DNA of 64,000 nt, taken from positions 1 to 64,000 of the forward strand of contig JANQFV010000022.1 in NCBI GenBank assembly GCA_028277645.1. The letters are read 5' to 3'. Position 1 is the first letter of the stretch, and every line of letters begins with the position of its first letter. Below, one piece after another: positions 17,678 to 26,150 of the stretch. The notes under the pieces were generated by a model that worked only from the letters and a program-made list of their open reading frames with translations, was not told the DNA's origin and searched no databases. Made by a program: the position numbers and the translations under genes. This DNA is from Phycisphaerae bacterium. GTDB taxonomy: Bacteria; Planctomycetota; Phycisphaerae; UBA1845; Fen-1342.

Positions 17678-19312
17678 TCAGTTCGTGATCGCCGTTCCTG
17701 CGGAACCAACCGGCCGCAGTTGATGCATCTCTGCCAGCGAGCGTTCGACGCGCGCTTCCCAGGCTGGTCGCCGATCGCGGACGATCTGTGCAATCAGTTG
17801 CGTGAACTGCGGGTCAAACTGCCGCCTCGCTTCCGCTTCGATGCGACTCACGGCTTCATCGATCGAGACGTGCGCACGATACGGTCGGTCACTGGTCAAG
17901 GCGTCGAACGTCTCGGCGACGGACAGCAAGCGCGATCCGATCGGGATCGTCTCGCCTGCAAGGCCGAATGGATAACCCGTGCCGTCATAGCGTTCGCGCA
18001 AGTGCCGGATGATCAGGATCTCCGCCTCAAACGCGCGCAACGGCTCTAGGATCTTGCACGTGAGCATGGGAACCTGGCGCAATGTCGCCGCCTGCTTCGC
18101 CGTCAGCGGTGCGGTGCTCTGTAGAATGCTGTCTGGTACACCAACTTTCCCAAGGCTGTGCAGCATCGCCGCGTTCACCAATGCGGTCTGAAGCGGCAAG
18201 TCCCAGCCGGCAGCCTCAGCGAGCATGCCGGCGTAGTACGTCGTGTTGCGCGAGTGCCACGCGGTGTACGGGTCGCGTGCTTCGAGCGCTTGAATCAGCA
18301 CCCACACGCTCTGCAGGCACATCTCCTTGGCCTGCAGACTTAACGAGAACACCTGCTTCTGAATCTCATCAATTTCGCTGTGCCGCAGGTCCTCCAGGCC
18401 CGGACGCGGCTGCGCATCGCACCGCATAACCTGGTTGCGCCCGCGGCGTTTTCCCACGTACAGCGCATGATCTGCAAGGTTGATCAGATCGCTCTCGGTC
18501 GACACGCCGGCCAGCGCACTCGACGCCACGCCGATCGTGACGGTCGCTTTCAGCGCCGGCTCACGCGGCACGCGCACGCGGTCCGCGATGGCTTGGCGAA
18601 TGCGTTCTGCCAACTCCGTTGCTCGGCCCAACTCCGTTTCTGGGCAGATGACGGCGAATTCTTCACCCCCATAGCGCGACACGACGTCGCTGCTGCGCAC
18701 CAGCCCTTCGATTGTTCGTGCGACCGCTTGCAGCACGTCGTTGCCGATCTCGTGACCGTACGTATCGTTGACGACCTTGAAATGATCGAGATCCAGCATA
18801 AGCAACGAGACCGTGCTGCCGTAGCGCAGCGCGCGCTGGAACTCCCGCGCCAGCACTTTCCGAAACTGCGCGTGATTTGACAGTCCGGTCAATCCATCTG
18901 TAATCGCCGCCGCTCGTAACCGCTGCTGCAGCCGTGCGATCCGATGTCCGTTCCGCAAACGCGCGTCGAACTCCTCCATATCGAACGGCTTGCACAGGAA
19001 GTCATCTGCGCCCGCGTTCAGCGCAGCGTGCAATACGTCTCGGTCTTCTACCGCAGACACCAGAATCAGATAGGTGCCATCCAGTGGCGCAGTAGCGCGC
19101 ACGTGTGCGCACAATTCGACTCCGCTTCCACCGCGCAGCTCCACGTTGCAGATAACCACGCCGGGTCGACGGTCTCTTATGAGTCTCAGCCCTGCTTCTG
19201 CATCAGCGGCTTCCACCACATCGTAGCCGCGTGTCCGTAAGCGCCGCCGCAACAGCGCGCGCTGCGCTGCATCGCCGTCGATCACGCAAACGTCAACCTC
19301 GCGTGGGTACAT
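17678..19312 (-). CDS. REC-GGDEF-HD-GYP protein with degenerate outer domains
   Basis: The 544-residue protein has a receiver domain (1-120), a diguanylate cyclase domain (about 145-285) and an HD-GYP-type domain (about 330-500). The cyclase looks active: RYGGEEF with an RSSD inhibitory site five residues before it. The receiver lacks its phosphoacceptor: the expected Asp is Asn56 in VVICNVEL. The HD-GYP domain has HS instead of HD (LHSLGKVGVPD), and the HH pair before ERYDGTGYP is replaced, so c-di-GMP hydrolysis is doubtful. The start ATG at 19312 follows GGAG by 8 bases; a GTG 9 bases upstream is less likely. It probably makes c-di-GMP, with non-canonical control. Confidence 0.88.
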   Translation of the reverse strand: MYPREVDVCVIDGDAAQRALLRRRLRTRGYDVVEAADAEAGLRLIRDRRPGVVICNVELRGGSGVELCAHVRATAPLDGTYLILVSAVEDRDVLHAALNAGADDFLCKPFDMEEFDARLRNGHRIARLQQRLRAAAITDGLTGLSNHAQFRKVLAREFQRALRYGSTVSLLMLDLDHFKVVNDTYGHEIGNDVLQAVARTIEGLVRSSDVVSRYGGEEFAVICPETELGRATELAERIRQAIADRVRVPREPALKATVTIGVASSALAGVSTESDLINLADHALYVGKRRGRNQVMRCDAQPRPGLEDLRHSEIDEIQKQVFSLSLQAKEMCLQSVWVLIQALEARDPYTAWHSRNTTYYAGMLAEAAGWDLPLQTALVNAAMLHSLGKVGVPDSILQSTAPLTAKQAATLRQVPMLTCKILEPLRAFEAEILIIRHLRERYDGTGYPFGLAGETIPIGSRLLSVAETFDALTSDRPYRAHVSIDEAVSRIEAEARRQFDPQFTQLIAQIVRDRRPAWEARVERSLAEMHQLRPVGSAGTAITN

Positions 19313-19417
19313 TCCATCCACTCCACGACCACCGAGCCGCTCAGCAGTAACGTCAGGATGTGGGGACGTGGTCGCGTGCGCTCAACACCCGTCGCCGTGT
19401 CCCGGCTGCGCATTACG

Positions 19418-19624
19418 TCAGGCGTAGGTGTCCAATCTACCGGCGGCGCTCACACTGCCCATCGGCAGTTCGGCAACGGTCTCCGCCGCCTGCTGTACGA
19501 GTTGCAGGGCTTGCTGCGACGTCCCTGTCTCGCGCGCAATCTGCACCATCCGCACGGCGAGCGCCATCTGCACCTGCGCCTGGTTCAGCGCCACGCTTGT
19601 GGCAGCCACACTCTCGACTCCCAT
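19418..19624 (-). CDS. YjfB-like putative motility protein
   Basis: The 68-residue protein is a short helical polypeptide (VALNQAQVQMALAVRMVQIA, then GTSQQALQLVQQA) that resembles the YjfB family, found near motility and flagellar genes in several phyla, with unknown function. The ATG at 19624 follows AAGGTGG by 5 bases. It lies upstream of the GGDEF gene on the same strand, separated by about 105 bases. No flagellar gene is in the window. Confidence 0.6.
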   Translation of the reverse strand: MGVESVAATSVALNQAQVQMALAVRMVQIARETGTSQQALQLVQQAAETVAELPMGSVSAAGRLDTYA

Positions 19625-19861
19625 CTCCACCTTTCAAGCTATACAGTGCCTGTCGCTCGCGCGGCGTCTCCGAACCACGCCTGGACCGGTGCTGCTGAAT
19701 GAAGTATGCAAATTGTCGGGGCCCGCGTGGCTGCGACAGGATGAGCATTTCGCCGTGCAACGTCCGGTATCACACCGCGCCGGGAGTTGCATCCGCGATG
19801 CACCCCGAGGATTTCCGCTTGGCGCCCGCCCACTCCTCCGTTACTGATCCCTGCTGCAACG

Positions 19862-20725
19862 ATGGGAACAGACAATCAGATGCACGCGCCACAAGCGACA
19901 ACGCGACGGATAACGCTCGACCTGCTGTGCCAGATGAAATCCGCCGGCGAGAAATTCGCCATGCTCACCGCGTACGACTATCCGACCGCGGCGCTGGCGC
20001 AGGCCGCCGGCGTTCACGCGCTGCTGATCGGCGACTCGCTTGCCACGGTGATACTCGGACACGAAAGCACGCGCGAAGCCCCCTTCGAACTGATGCTCAC
20101 GCTCGCCGAAGCCGTTCGCCGCGGCGCTCCGGATGTGTTCTTCGTCGGCGATATGCCGTACGAGTCCATCATCGATGACGACCGGGCACTGCTCGCCGCG
20201 CGGCGTTATCGGGACGAGGCCGGCTGTGATGCCGTCAAATTCGAAGCCCAACCCGACCACGACGAGCTCATCGAGCGCATAGCGTCCGCTGGCATCACGA
20301 CCATCGCCCACCTCGGCTTGCAGCCGCAACAGGTATTGTCCCCAGAGGGCTATCGCGCGCAAGCTCGCGACGCGGGTAGCGTGGAGGCACTCGTCACGCG
20401 GGCGCGCAGCGCCGTATCATCAGGCGCGGCGATGCTCCTGTTGGAAGCGATCCCCAACGAGGCCGCGCAAGCTGTGATCGACGCGGTGCCCGTACCGGTT
20501 ATCGGCTGCGGCGCGGGTCCCGCGTGCGACGGCCACGTGCTGGTGACCCAGGACATGCTCGGCCTCGGCGCGGCGCGCCCTCCGAAGTTCGTCCCGCGGC
20601 ACGCGGAGCTCGGACGCGCGGTCGCCGAGGTATTGCGACGATACGTCACCGACATCGAAAGCGGTCGCTACCCCGCCCCGGAGCACGTATACCCCATGCG
20701 CGCCACCACCGCGAAACGCGACTGA
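19862..20725 (+). CDS. panB: 3-methyl-2-oxobutanoate hydroxymethyltransferase PanB
   Basis: The 287-residue TIM-barrel enzyme makes ketopantoate, the first step to pantothenate and CoA. Seen motifs are MLTAYDYPTAALAQAAG, LIGDSLATVILGHEST, the metal-site Asp in FVGDMPYES, DAVKFEAQ (substrate Lys and Glu), ITTIAHLGLQPQ, the catalytic Glu in LLLEAIPNEAA and PVIGCGAGPACDGHVLV. The start is uncertain: ATG at 19862 or 19880, neither with a strong ribosome binding site. No panC or panD is visible here. Confidence 0.93.
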   Translation: MGTDNQMHAPQATTRRITLDLLCQMKSAGEKFAMLTAYDYPTAALAQAAGVHALLIGDSLATVILGHESTREAPFELMLTLAEAVRRGAPDVFFVGDMPYESIIDDDRALLAARRYRDEAGCDAVKFEAQPDHDELIERIASAGITTIAHLGLQPQQVLSPEGYRAQARDAGSVEALVTRARSAVSSGAAMLLLEAIPNEAAQAVIDAVPVPVIGCGAGPACDGHVLVTQDMLGLGAARPPKFVPRHAELGRAVAEVLRRYVTDIESGRYPAPEHVYPMRATTAKRD

Positions 20726-20817
20726 GCACACGCAGCCACGAAATCGTACGGCCGGTTGTCGCCCCGTCTCCCCGCTCATAGACTGCACCGTGGACCCCAT
20801 TCCGAACGGAGGCCACT

Positions 20818-21147
20818 ATGATCTTTGGGGAAGAAGAGGAGAACGGATTCATGGACCAGCCACAACAGCCGCGCCAAGTGCGGTTTGACATCAGCCAGAT
20901 GGAAACCGTGTACGCGAACTTCTTCGCGCTGGCAGGCTCCACCGACGAGCTGGTCGTCTACCTCGGTGCGAACTCACCGCTGCCGAACATGCCCCAGCCC
21001 GTCCTGCGCGTGTCGCACCGCCTGATGCTGACGCCGCCCAACGCCAAGCGGTTGATGATCGCGCTCCAGCAAGCGGTCAAAACGCACGAGGATCGTTTCG
21101 GCCCCATCGAATTGCCACCGCAACAACGACCCGATCAGCACCCGTAA
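20818..21147 (+). CDS. DUF3467 family protein
   Basis: The 109-residue protein shows the DUF3467 pattern: RFDISQMETVYANFFALAGS, then ELVVYLGANSP, VLRVSHRLMLTPPNAKRLMIAL and a closing HEDRFGPIEL. The family is small, cytoplasmic and of unknown function, and widespread in planctomycetes and other phyla. GGAGG is placed 6 bases before the ATG. It precedes the ABC permease by 21 bases, so the two may be co-transcribed. Confidence 0.78.
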   Translation: MIFGEEEENGFMDQPQQPRQVRFDISQMETVYANFFALAGSTDELVVYLGANSPLPNMPQPVLRVSHRLMLTPPNAKRLMIALQQAVKTHEDRFGPIELPPQQRPDQHP

Positions 21148-21168
21148 CGCAAAGCGAATCCCTCGGCC

Positions 21169-22476
21169 ATGCTCCTCCGCACGCTGCTGTCTCGCGAGCT
21201 TTTCGGTCTCGGTCTTCGCGATCTGCGCGCTCACAAGCTGCGGTCGCTGCTCACCGCGCTCGGTGTGATCTTCGGCGTCGCTGCCGTGATCTGCATGTTG
21301 AGCATCGGCGAAGGTGCTTCCGCGGAACAGCTACAGCAGATTCAGTTGCTCGGCAGCCAGAACATCATCCTGCGCAGCGTGGAGCCACCCAAGTCGCAGG
21401 AGGTCAGCCAGGGCCAGGAAGCGATCAAGAAGTACGGTCTCACGGAGGACGACGTAGATCGCCTGTCCGGGCTTCCCCACGTCGCCGAGATCGTCCAGAT
21501 GCGCGACGTCGCCAACAACCTCGTCCATGGCTCGCGCCAGTTCGACGGCGCCGTGCTCGGCATCACCGACAACTTCTTCGACGTCGTCAACGTCCAGGTC
21601 AGCCGTGGTCGCCCGTTGGTCTCGGCGGACGAAGAACGCCGCAGCAAAGTCTGCGTCATCGGCCACGAAGTCGCCCGCACGCTGTTTCCGAACGACGAGC
21701 CCCTGAATCGCACACTGACCGTCCGCAGCTATTCCAGCGGCTCTATCCCCTACACCATCGTCGGCATCCTGGGCGAGGTGCTCACCGCCGGCAATCCGGC
21801 CAAGGGCCTCGCCGCCCGTAACATCAACCGCGACGTCTACATCCCGCTGTCCTCCGCCGACCTGCGCTACGGCAGCATCAAGGTCACGCGCTCGGGCCTG
21901 AACCGCGAGGCCAAGGAAGTCCAGTACAGCGACATCTACGTGCACGTCGAACCACAAGAGAAAGTTCTGCCAGTCTCGCGCCTCGTCAGCCGCGTGCTCG
22001 ACTACCAGCGCAAGGACCAGGACTTCACCGTCACCGTTCCGCTCGAGCTCCTCCAGCAGGCCGAGCAGGCCAAGCGCACCTGGCAAATTGTGCTCGGCAG
22101 TATCGCTGGCATCTCGCTGCTCGTCGGCGGCATCGGCATCATGAACATCATGCTCGCGTCCGTCACCGAGCGCACCCGCGAGATCGGCATCCGCCGCGCC
22201 CTGGGCGCCAAGCGCTACCACATCACCGCCCAGTTTCTGATTCAGACGTTGATCCTCAGCATTCTGGGCGGCGTCATCGGCATCGCACTCGGCATCGGTC
22301 TTGCCCGTATCGTCACGTGGTACGCCGAGTGGCAGACGATCATCCCAGTCTGGGGCGTCATCCTGAGCTTCGGCGTGTCGGCGCTGGTGGGCATCGTGTT
22401 CGGCCTCTATCCCGCGCGCGCCGCTGCCTACCTGGATCCGATCGAGGCCCTCAACTCGACGACTCGCAACGCGTGA
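21169..22476 (+). CDS. MacB-like ABC transporter permease (FtsX domain)
   Basis: The 435-residue protein has the layout of a MacB-type permease: an N-terminal membrane helix (LLTALGVIFGVAAVICMLSIGEGAS), a large periplasmic MacB-PCD domain (residues about 50-290) and three C-terminal FtsX helices with TREIGIRRALGAKRYHI and the closing YPARAAAYLDPIEAL. Such permeases pair with an ATPase and often an adaptor; neither is next to it, so a partner must be encoded elsewhere. It follows the DUF3467 gene closely and overlaps the lipoate ligase gene by four bases (GTGA). Confidence 0.88.
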   Translation: MLLRTLLSRELFGLGLRDLRAHKLRSLLTALGVIFGVAAVICMLSIGEGASAEQLQQIQLLGSQNIILRSVEPPKSQEVSQGQEAIKKYGLTEDDVDRLSGLPHVAEIVQMRDVANNLVHGSRQFDGAVLGITDNFFDVVNVQVSRGRPLVSADEERRSKVCVIGHEVARTLFPNDEPLNRTLTVRSYSSGSIPYTIVGILGEVLTAGNPAKGLAARNINRDVYIPLSSADLRYGSIKVTRSGLNREAKEVQYSDIYVHVEPQEKVLPVSRLVSRVLDYQRKDQDFTVTVPLELLQQAEQAKRTWQIVLGSIAGISLLVGGIGIMNIMLASVTERTREIGIRRALGAKRYHITAQFLIQTLILSILGGVIGIALGIGLARIVTWYAEWQTIIPVWGVILSFGVSALVGIVFGLYPARAAAYLDPIEALNSTTRNA

Positions 22477-23243
22477 CCTCCGCCGCTTCCCCAACACCTG
22501 GCAGCCGCGTGCTGCAAGTTTATCGCGACCCGCCGCTGGACGGGCCGACGAATATGGCCCGCGACGAACACCTGCTGCACGCCGAACACGCCCGCCCCGC
22601 GACGATCCGCATTTACGCCTGGACGCCGCCCACCATCAGCCTGGGCTATTTCCAGCGTTCGGCCGAGCTCGCCCAACTGCCCGAAGACGTCCGCGACCTT
22701 GCCATCGTGCGGCGTATCACCGGCGGCGGCGCGATTCTGCACGACCGCGAGGTGACGTACTGCCTGGTGCTCGACGACTCCGTGCCGCACACGCACCAAT
22801 CGCCGACCGAGCTGTACCGCGTCGTACACGAATGCTGGCGCGACGCCGTGGCGGCAGACGGTCCGCGCAGCGAGCTCGCCCCCGACAGCTTTCCCATACC
22901 GACGCCGCGGACGGGGCCGTTCTTCTGTTTCGAAAAACCCGGACGCACGGACTTGATTATCGGCCCGGACAAACTGCTCGGCAGCGCGCAGCGCCGGCTG
23001 CCCGACCGCGTCCTGCAACACGGCTCGTTGTTACTCGGCCAGCGTTACAAGTCACACCCAGGAGTCGACCTCCACGAGCCCGCGGCCGAAACAGTAGAGC
23101 AGTGGATCACCGATTTCCTCTCGCGGCTGTCCGCGGAACTCGACCTCCCCTGCCACGCACGCGATTGGGCTGACGAGCAGCTCGCAGACGTAGCCCACCG
23201 CCGCCGGCAATACGCCGACCCCGATTGGACCAACCGAAGGTAG
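22473..23243 (+). CDS. Lipoate-protein ligase A family protein
   Basis: The 256-residue protein carries the ligase fold: PTNMARDEHLLH at the N terminus, SLGYFQRS, the RRITGGGAILHD motif and the lysine-bearing KLLGSAQRR, which contacts lipoyl-AMP in LplA and octanoyl in LipM. It should attach a lipoyl or octanoyl group to a carrier protein; I cannot tell which. The GTG start at 22473 overlaps the permease stop (GTGA); a longer frame runs back into the permease and is rejected. It ends in a cluster of palindromic repeats. Confidence 0.85.
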   Translation: MTSAASPTPGSRVLQVYRDPPLDGPTNMARDEHLLHAEHARPATIRIYAWTPPTISLGYFQRSAELAQLPEDVRDLAIVRRITGGGAILHDREVTYCLVLDDSVPHTHQSPTELYRVVHECWRDAVAADGPRSELAPDSFPIPTPRTGPFFCFEKPGRTDLIIGPDKLLGSAQRRLPDRVLQHGSLLLGQRYKSHPGVDLHEPAAETVEQWITDFLSRLSAELDLPCHARDWADEQLADVAHRRRQYADPDWTNRR

Positions 23244-23391
23244 CGGCCGACCTCCCGGTCGGCCGTTGACCGCGCAAGTGTGCCACTGCTGTGTCAGCAG
23301 TGGCCTTCGAGGAACAAGGAGCACTGCTCGTAGAGCAGTGGCACATCGGGCGCGACTGGCATGCTCCGTCCGGCCGGGAGGCCGGACGCTA
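23244..23391. repeat. Cluster of four palindromic elements between convergent genes
   Basis: The gap is almost wholly made of hairpins: GCGGCCGACCTCCCGGTCGGCC (about 23244-23265), TGCCACTGCTGTGTCAGCAG (23281-23304), GCACTGCTCGTAGAGCAGTG (23321-23344, related to the previous), and GTCCGGCCGGGAGGCCGGAC (23369-23388). The last reaches the ruvB stop codon. It may also end transcription from both sides. Confidence 0.8.
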
Positions 23392-24420
23392 CTCAAACAA
23401 CTCCGCCTGATCCGACGCCTGCCACTTCGACGGCGTCATCCCCAGGTGCGCGTACGCCGCCGGCCGCGCCGCCCTTCCCCGCGGCGTACGAATCACGAAC
23501 CCGATCTGCAGCAGGTACGGCTCGACCACGTCTTCGAGCGTGTCGCGTTCGTGGCCCATTGTCGCCGCGATCGCCTCGACGCCGGCCGGCCCGCCGTCGT
23601 AATGCTCGATCAGCGAGCGCAGATACGCTCGGTCCAGCTCGTCCAGACCCAGTGCGTCGATCTGCAGAATCTCCAACGCCGCATCGACCACGCTCGGCGT
23701 CAGCACGCCGTCGCCGCGGACGTCTGCGTAGTCCCGCACCCGCCGCAGCAACCGATTCACAATCCGCGGCGTAGCCCGCGAGCGCGACGCCAGTCGCTCG
23801 AGGGCGGCGTCCTCGAACTGCACGCCGAGCAGATGTGCGCTGCGTTCGACGATGCGCTGCAATTCGTCGTCGGTGTAGTACTGGAGGTGCAGCAGCAGAC
23901 CAAACCGGTCGCGCAATGCCGCCGACAGCAGTCCAGCTCGCGTGGTCGCGCCGACCAGCGTGAAGCGCTTCAGCGCGAAGTTGACCGTGCGGCCGCCGAT
24001 GCCCGACTCGGTCGTGTAGTCGACGCGAAAGTCCTCGAGCGCGGGATAGAGGAACTCCTCGACGACCTTCGCCAGCCGGTGGATCTCGTCGATGAACAGC
24101 ACGTCGCCGGTGTCCATCTGCGTGAGCATCATCATCAGGTCGCCCTGCCGGGCGATCGCGGGCCCGCTGGTCTGCCGCACGGTGACGCCCATCTCGTTGG
24201 CGATGACGTTCGCGAGCGTGGTTTTGCCCAGTCCCGGCGGACCGTCGAGCAGCACGTGGTCTAGCGGCTCGTCGCGTTTGCGGGCGGCCTCGAGCGCGAT
24301 GCGCAACTGCTCGCGCACCTGCGTCTGCCCGATGCACTCATCGAGCCGCTGCGGCCGCAGCGAAGTCAGAAACCGCTCCTCATCCGGCACCGGCTGCGAA
24401 AATGTCCGTTCGATCGACAT
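23389..24420 (-). CDS. ruvB: Holliday junction branch-migration ATPase RuvB
   Basis: The 343-residue protein is RuvB: LRPQRLDECIGQTQVREQL, Walker A GPPGLGKTTLA, Walker B VLFIDEIHRL, the sensor region LVGATTRAGLL and arginine-finger segment RDRFGLLLHL, then the winged-helix domain with SRATPRIVNRLLRRVRD. It drives branch migration with RuvA and RuvC in recombination repair. The start MSIERTF at 24420 is chosen; an upstream extension of 61 codons is open but runs through a palindromic repeat and has no family match. ruvC-ruvA lie 1.7 kb upstream on the same strand, split from ruvB by repeat-rich DNA. Confidence 0.96.
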   Translation of the reverse strand: MSIERTFSQPVPDEERFLTSLRPQRLDECIGQTQVREQLRIALEAARKRDEPLDHVLLDGPPGLGKTTLANVIANEMGVTVRQTSGPAIARQGDLMMMLTQMDTGDVLFIDEIHRLAKVVEEFLYPALEDFRVDYTTESGIGGRTVNFALKRFTLVGATTRAGLLSAALRDRFGLLLHLQYYTDDELQRIVERSAHLLGVQFEDAALERLASRSRATPRIVNRLLRRVRDYADVRGDGVLTPSVVDAALEILQIDALGLDELDRAYLRSLIEHYDGGPAGVEAIAATMGHERDTLEDVVEPYLLQIGFVIRTPRGRAARPAAYAHLGMTPSKWQASDQAELFE

Positions 24421-24844
24421 GCAGACCCCAGCGTACACGTCACAAGCCTCGCCGCAAAGCGCGGCGGTGCGAGAACGTGGAGCGTCCGTCTTACCCCTCT
24501 CCCCCGGCGGGGGAGAGGCTGGGAGAGGGGGCGAAAACACGTAGCGTCGCCCCCCCGCGGGCGACGTTTTCGGTGAAACTGACGAAGTCTCCCGCAGTAC
24601 CACCGACGTCGCACGACCAACGTCGGCCGCAGGGGGCCGACGCTACGCGCGCCGGCACGATTCACCTGAACACGGACGTACGAGTGCACATAGGAGAGGG
24701 GGCAGGCCACGTACCGGCGTGATACGATGGTACGCAGGAGGACGACGTTACAGACCGGCATCACCGGCCCGCGATCGCCGGTGGGTCCTTGCTGACTGCC
24801 CCCTTCGTGCCGTGCGTACGCGTAGCAACTAGGAAACGGGTGCC
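24421..24844. other. Repeat-rich gap upstream of ruvB
   Basis: No gene is supported here. The gap holds three hairpins: the palindromic element at 24492-24530; CGTCGCCC/GGGCGACG followed by TTTT (24545-24570), which could act as a plus-strand terminator; and CGTCGGCC/GGCCGACG (24621-24642). Confidence 0.6.
24492..24530. repeat. Palindromic G/C-rich element
   Basis: ACCCCTCTCCCCCGG and CGGGGGAGAGG form the stem, followed by a GGGAGAGGGG tail, as in the unit at 6589-6628. Here it sits between genes, in the region upstream of ruvB. Confidence 0.8.
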
Positions 24845-24961
24845 ATGACTCGACTTGCGTCACTGAGTCTTATCTGTGTGCTGCTGAATGGGTGCCAGCA
24901 AGACGCACCTGTTCGCGGACGCGTAGCGAATCTGGATCAGTTCGCCATGTATTCGGAATAA
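24845..24961 (+). pseudogene. Lipoprotein gene truncated by a repeat element
   Basis: The 38-codon frame starts ATG at 24845 with a GGAAA site upstream, and encodes a signal peptide with a lipobox (LICVLLNGC) followed by about 20 residues. The stop codon TAA is the first part of the AATAAACAGG repeat that begins at about 24957. The normal lipoprotein would be far longer, so this looks like the 5' end of a gene whose remainder was displaced by the repeat. The frame after the repeat does not continue as an obvious protein. Confidence 0.6.
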
Positions 24962-25080
24962 ACAGGAATAAACAGGGACAGCCACCAGGAATAAACAGGA
25001 ATAAACAGGGACAGCCACCGATTATTGCGACTCGCAGGGCAAGTAAATGGTGGCTGTCCCTATTTAGCATTCCTATTTAG
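24957..25080. repeat. GGGACAGCCACC inverted repeat element, copy 1
   Basis: The left arm occurs twice in tandem (AATAAACAGGGACAGCCACC at about 24968-24987 and 25000-25019). The core ATTATTGCGACTCGCA and the right arm TAAATGGTGGCTGTCCCTA (25044-25062) match copy 2 at 26039-26106. The right end also repeats a short TATTTAGCATT unit. The arms pair over GGGACAGCCACC. Confidence 0.85.
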
Positions 25081-25380
25081 CATTGCTGGTACCCACGGCC
25101 GGGGCGGGGCTTGTCCAAGTGCGCGCGAACGCGCGCCGCGTTGCACGGTTTGGTGTGTTCCTGGATTCATAGCACCTTAATCTTCACCATTTCACTCGCT
25201 ATCTGCAAGTGCCCGCTCGACGGTTGCCCCGAGCCGAGCCCGTACGTCGCCGACGACGGCTTCGACGCAGCCCTTAACGACGCAATAGCGAGCCCGTGCG
25301 AGCCAGTCGCCAACGGCTGCTGAACGCTTGACGCGTTCGCTCGTCTTGCAGGACAATGACAGTGGGAGGCACGTATCAAG
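24962..25380. other. Stretch after the truncated lipoprotein
   Basis: After repeat copy 1 (to about 25080) there is no supported gene until 25381. An open frame at 25111-25323 has no ribosome binding site and no recognisable motif. Confidence 0.5.
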
Positions 25381-25878
25381 ATGCGACGTTGCCCAACGCA
25401 TGGCATAATCCAACGTTCTTCGGCGAAGTTCTGCCCCGACTGTGGCGCGCCCACGGCTGCCGCATATTCGGCCGACGACAAGAGCGACAAGAAGAGCAAG
25501 AGCGAGAATAGCCGCGACTTGATAATCGGCGTCATTGTGGCCGCCTTCATTGCGTTGCTGTTCGTACCCATGTTCTTGAACGCGAGTGGACAGCGGAAGG
25601 CGGCAAGGCTGAACAGGGAGTCGGCGAAGGAACTGCCCGCACCGTGGCGAATGCTCTACAACACGTTGGATGAGATGACGACGTGTACGACAATGCTGAA
25701 CACCCTCAAGACGCACTGTAGTGAAAACTCCATGCCCGGCCTTACAGCCGACCAGGTCGAAGTCATGGCGAACGTATTCGCCGCCCCGCGAGGGACAAGC
25801 ATGTCGTCCTGCTCGGACAGCTCCCGATCCGAAGCGTTCCGGATAATTAGTAAGCACCTGTCTAACTCCGGGCCGTAA
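25381..25878 (+). CDS. Zinc-ribbon, single-span membrane protein
   Basis: The 165-residue product has an N-terminal ribbon (CPTHG...FCPDCG, less regular than usual), a Lys/Ser-rich linker, one membrane helix (LIIGVIVAAFIALLFVPMF) and a soluble C-terminal half with four cysteines (TTCTTMLNTLKTHC, MSSCSD). GGGAGG lies 11 bases before the ATG. The gene lies alone on the plus strand between the two GGGACAGCCACC repeat copies, opposite to the flanking ruv genes. The family is not recognised. Its location suggests it may have arrived with the repeats. Confidence 0.6.
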   Translation: MRRCPTHGIIQRSSAKFCPDCGAPTAAAYSADDKSDKKSKSENSRDLIIGVIVAAFIALLFVPMFLNASGQRKAARLNRESAKELPAPWRMLYNTLDEMTTCTTMLNTLKTHCSENSMPGLTADQVEVMANVFAAPRGTSMSSCSDSSRSEAFRIISKHLSNSGP

Positions 25879-26038
25879 TCTCTGGGCCGATTACAGCGCT
25901 GCTCCGTGGGGTGTTCAGTCGACCCGAAGCCCTGCGGCTCCGTAGACGCCGCGGGCGGGGCTCGTCGGAAAGGCCAAGCGCCCCGTCGGCTTCGGCTATC
26001 TGCTCAACGCTCGCGGCGTCTTCGTGGTGTTCGGGGAC

Positions 26039-26106
26039 AATAAACAGGGACAGCCACCATTTATTGCGACTCGCAATGGCAAGTAAATGGTGGCTGTCCC
26101 TATTTA
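26039..26106. repeat. GGGACAGCCACC inverted repeat element, copy 2
   Basis: A single left arm (AATAAACAGGGACAGCCACC, then ATTTA), the core TTATTGCGACTCGCA, and the right arm TAAATGGTGGCTGTCCCTA pair over 17 bases (GGGACAGCCACCATTTA). It sits 45 bases after the ruvA stop codon position on the minus strand side. Confidence 0.88.
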
Positions 26107-26150
26107 GGGAAAACCGGATTAGGGACGAGGACCACCGCTGTCCAGCAGGC

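Noticed and set aside
21331..22497. Minus-strand frame of 388 codons opposite the ABC permease
   Set aside because: It is rich in Asp, Ala and His in an antisense pattern and lies over a clear MacB-like gene.
24421..24603. N-terminal extension of RuvB
   Set aside because: The frame is open only because a palindromic element is readable; family members start at MSIERTF-like positions, so the ATG at 24420 is used.
25111..25323. 70-codon frame between repeats
   Set aside because: No ribosome binding site; the sequence looks random and no membrane or domain motif is seen.
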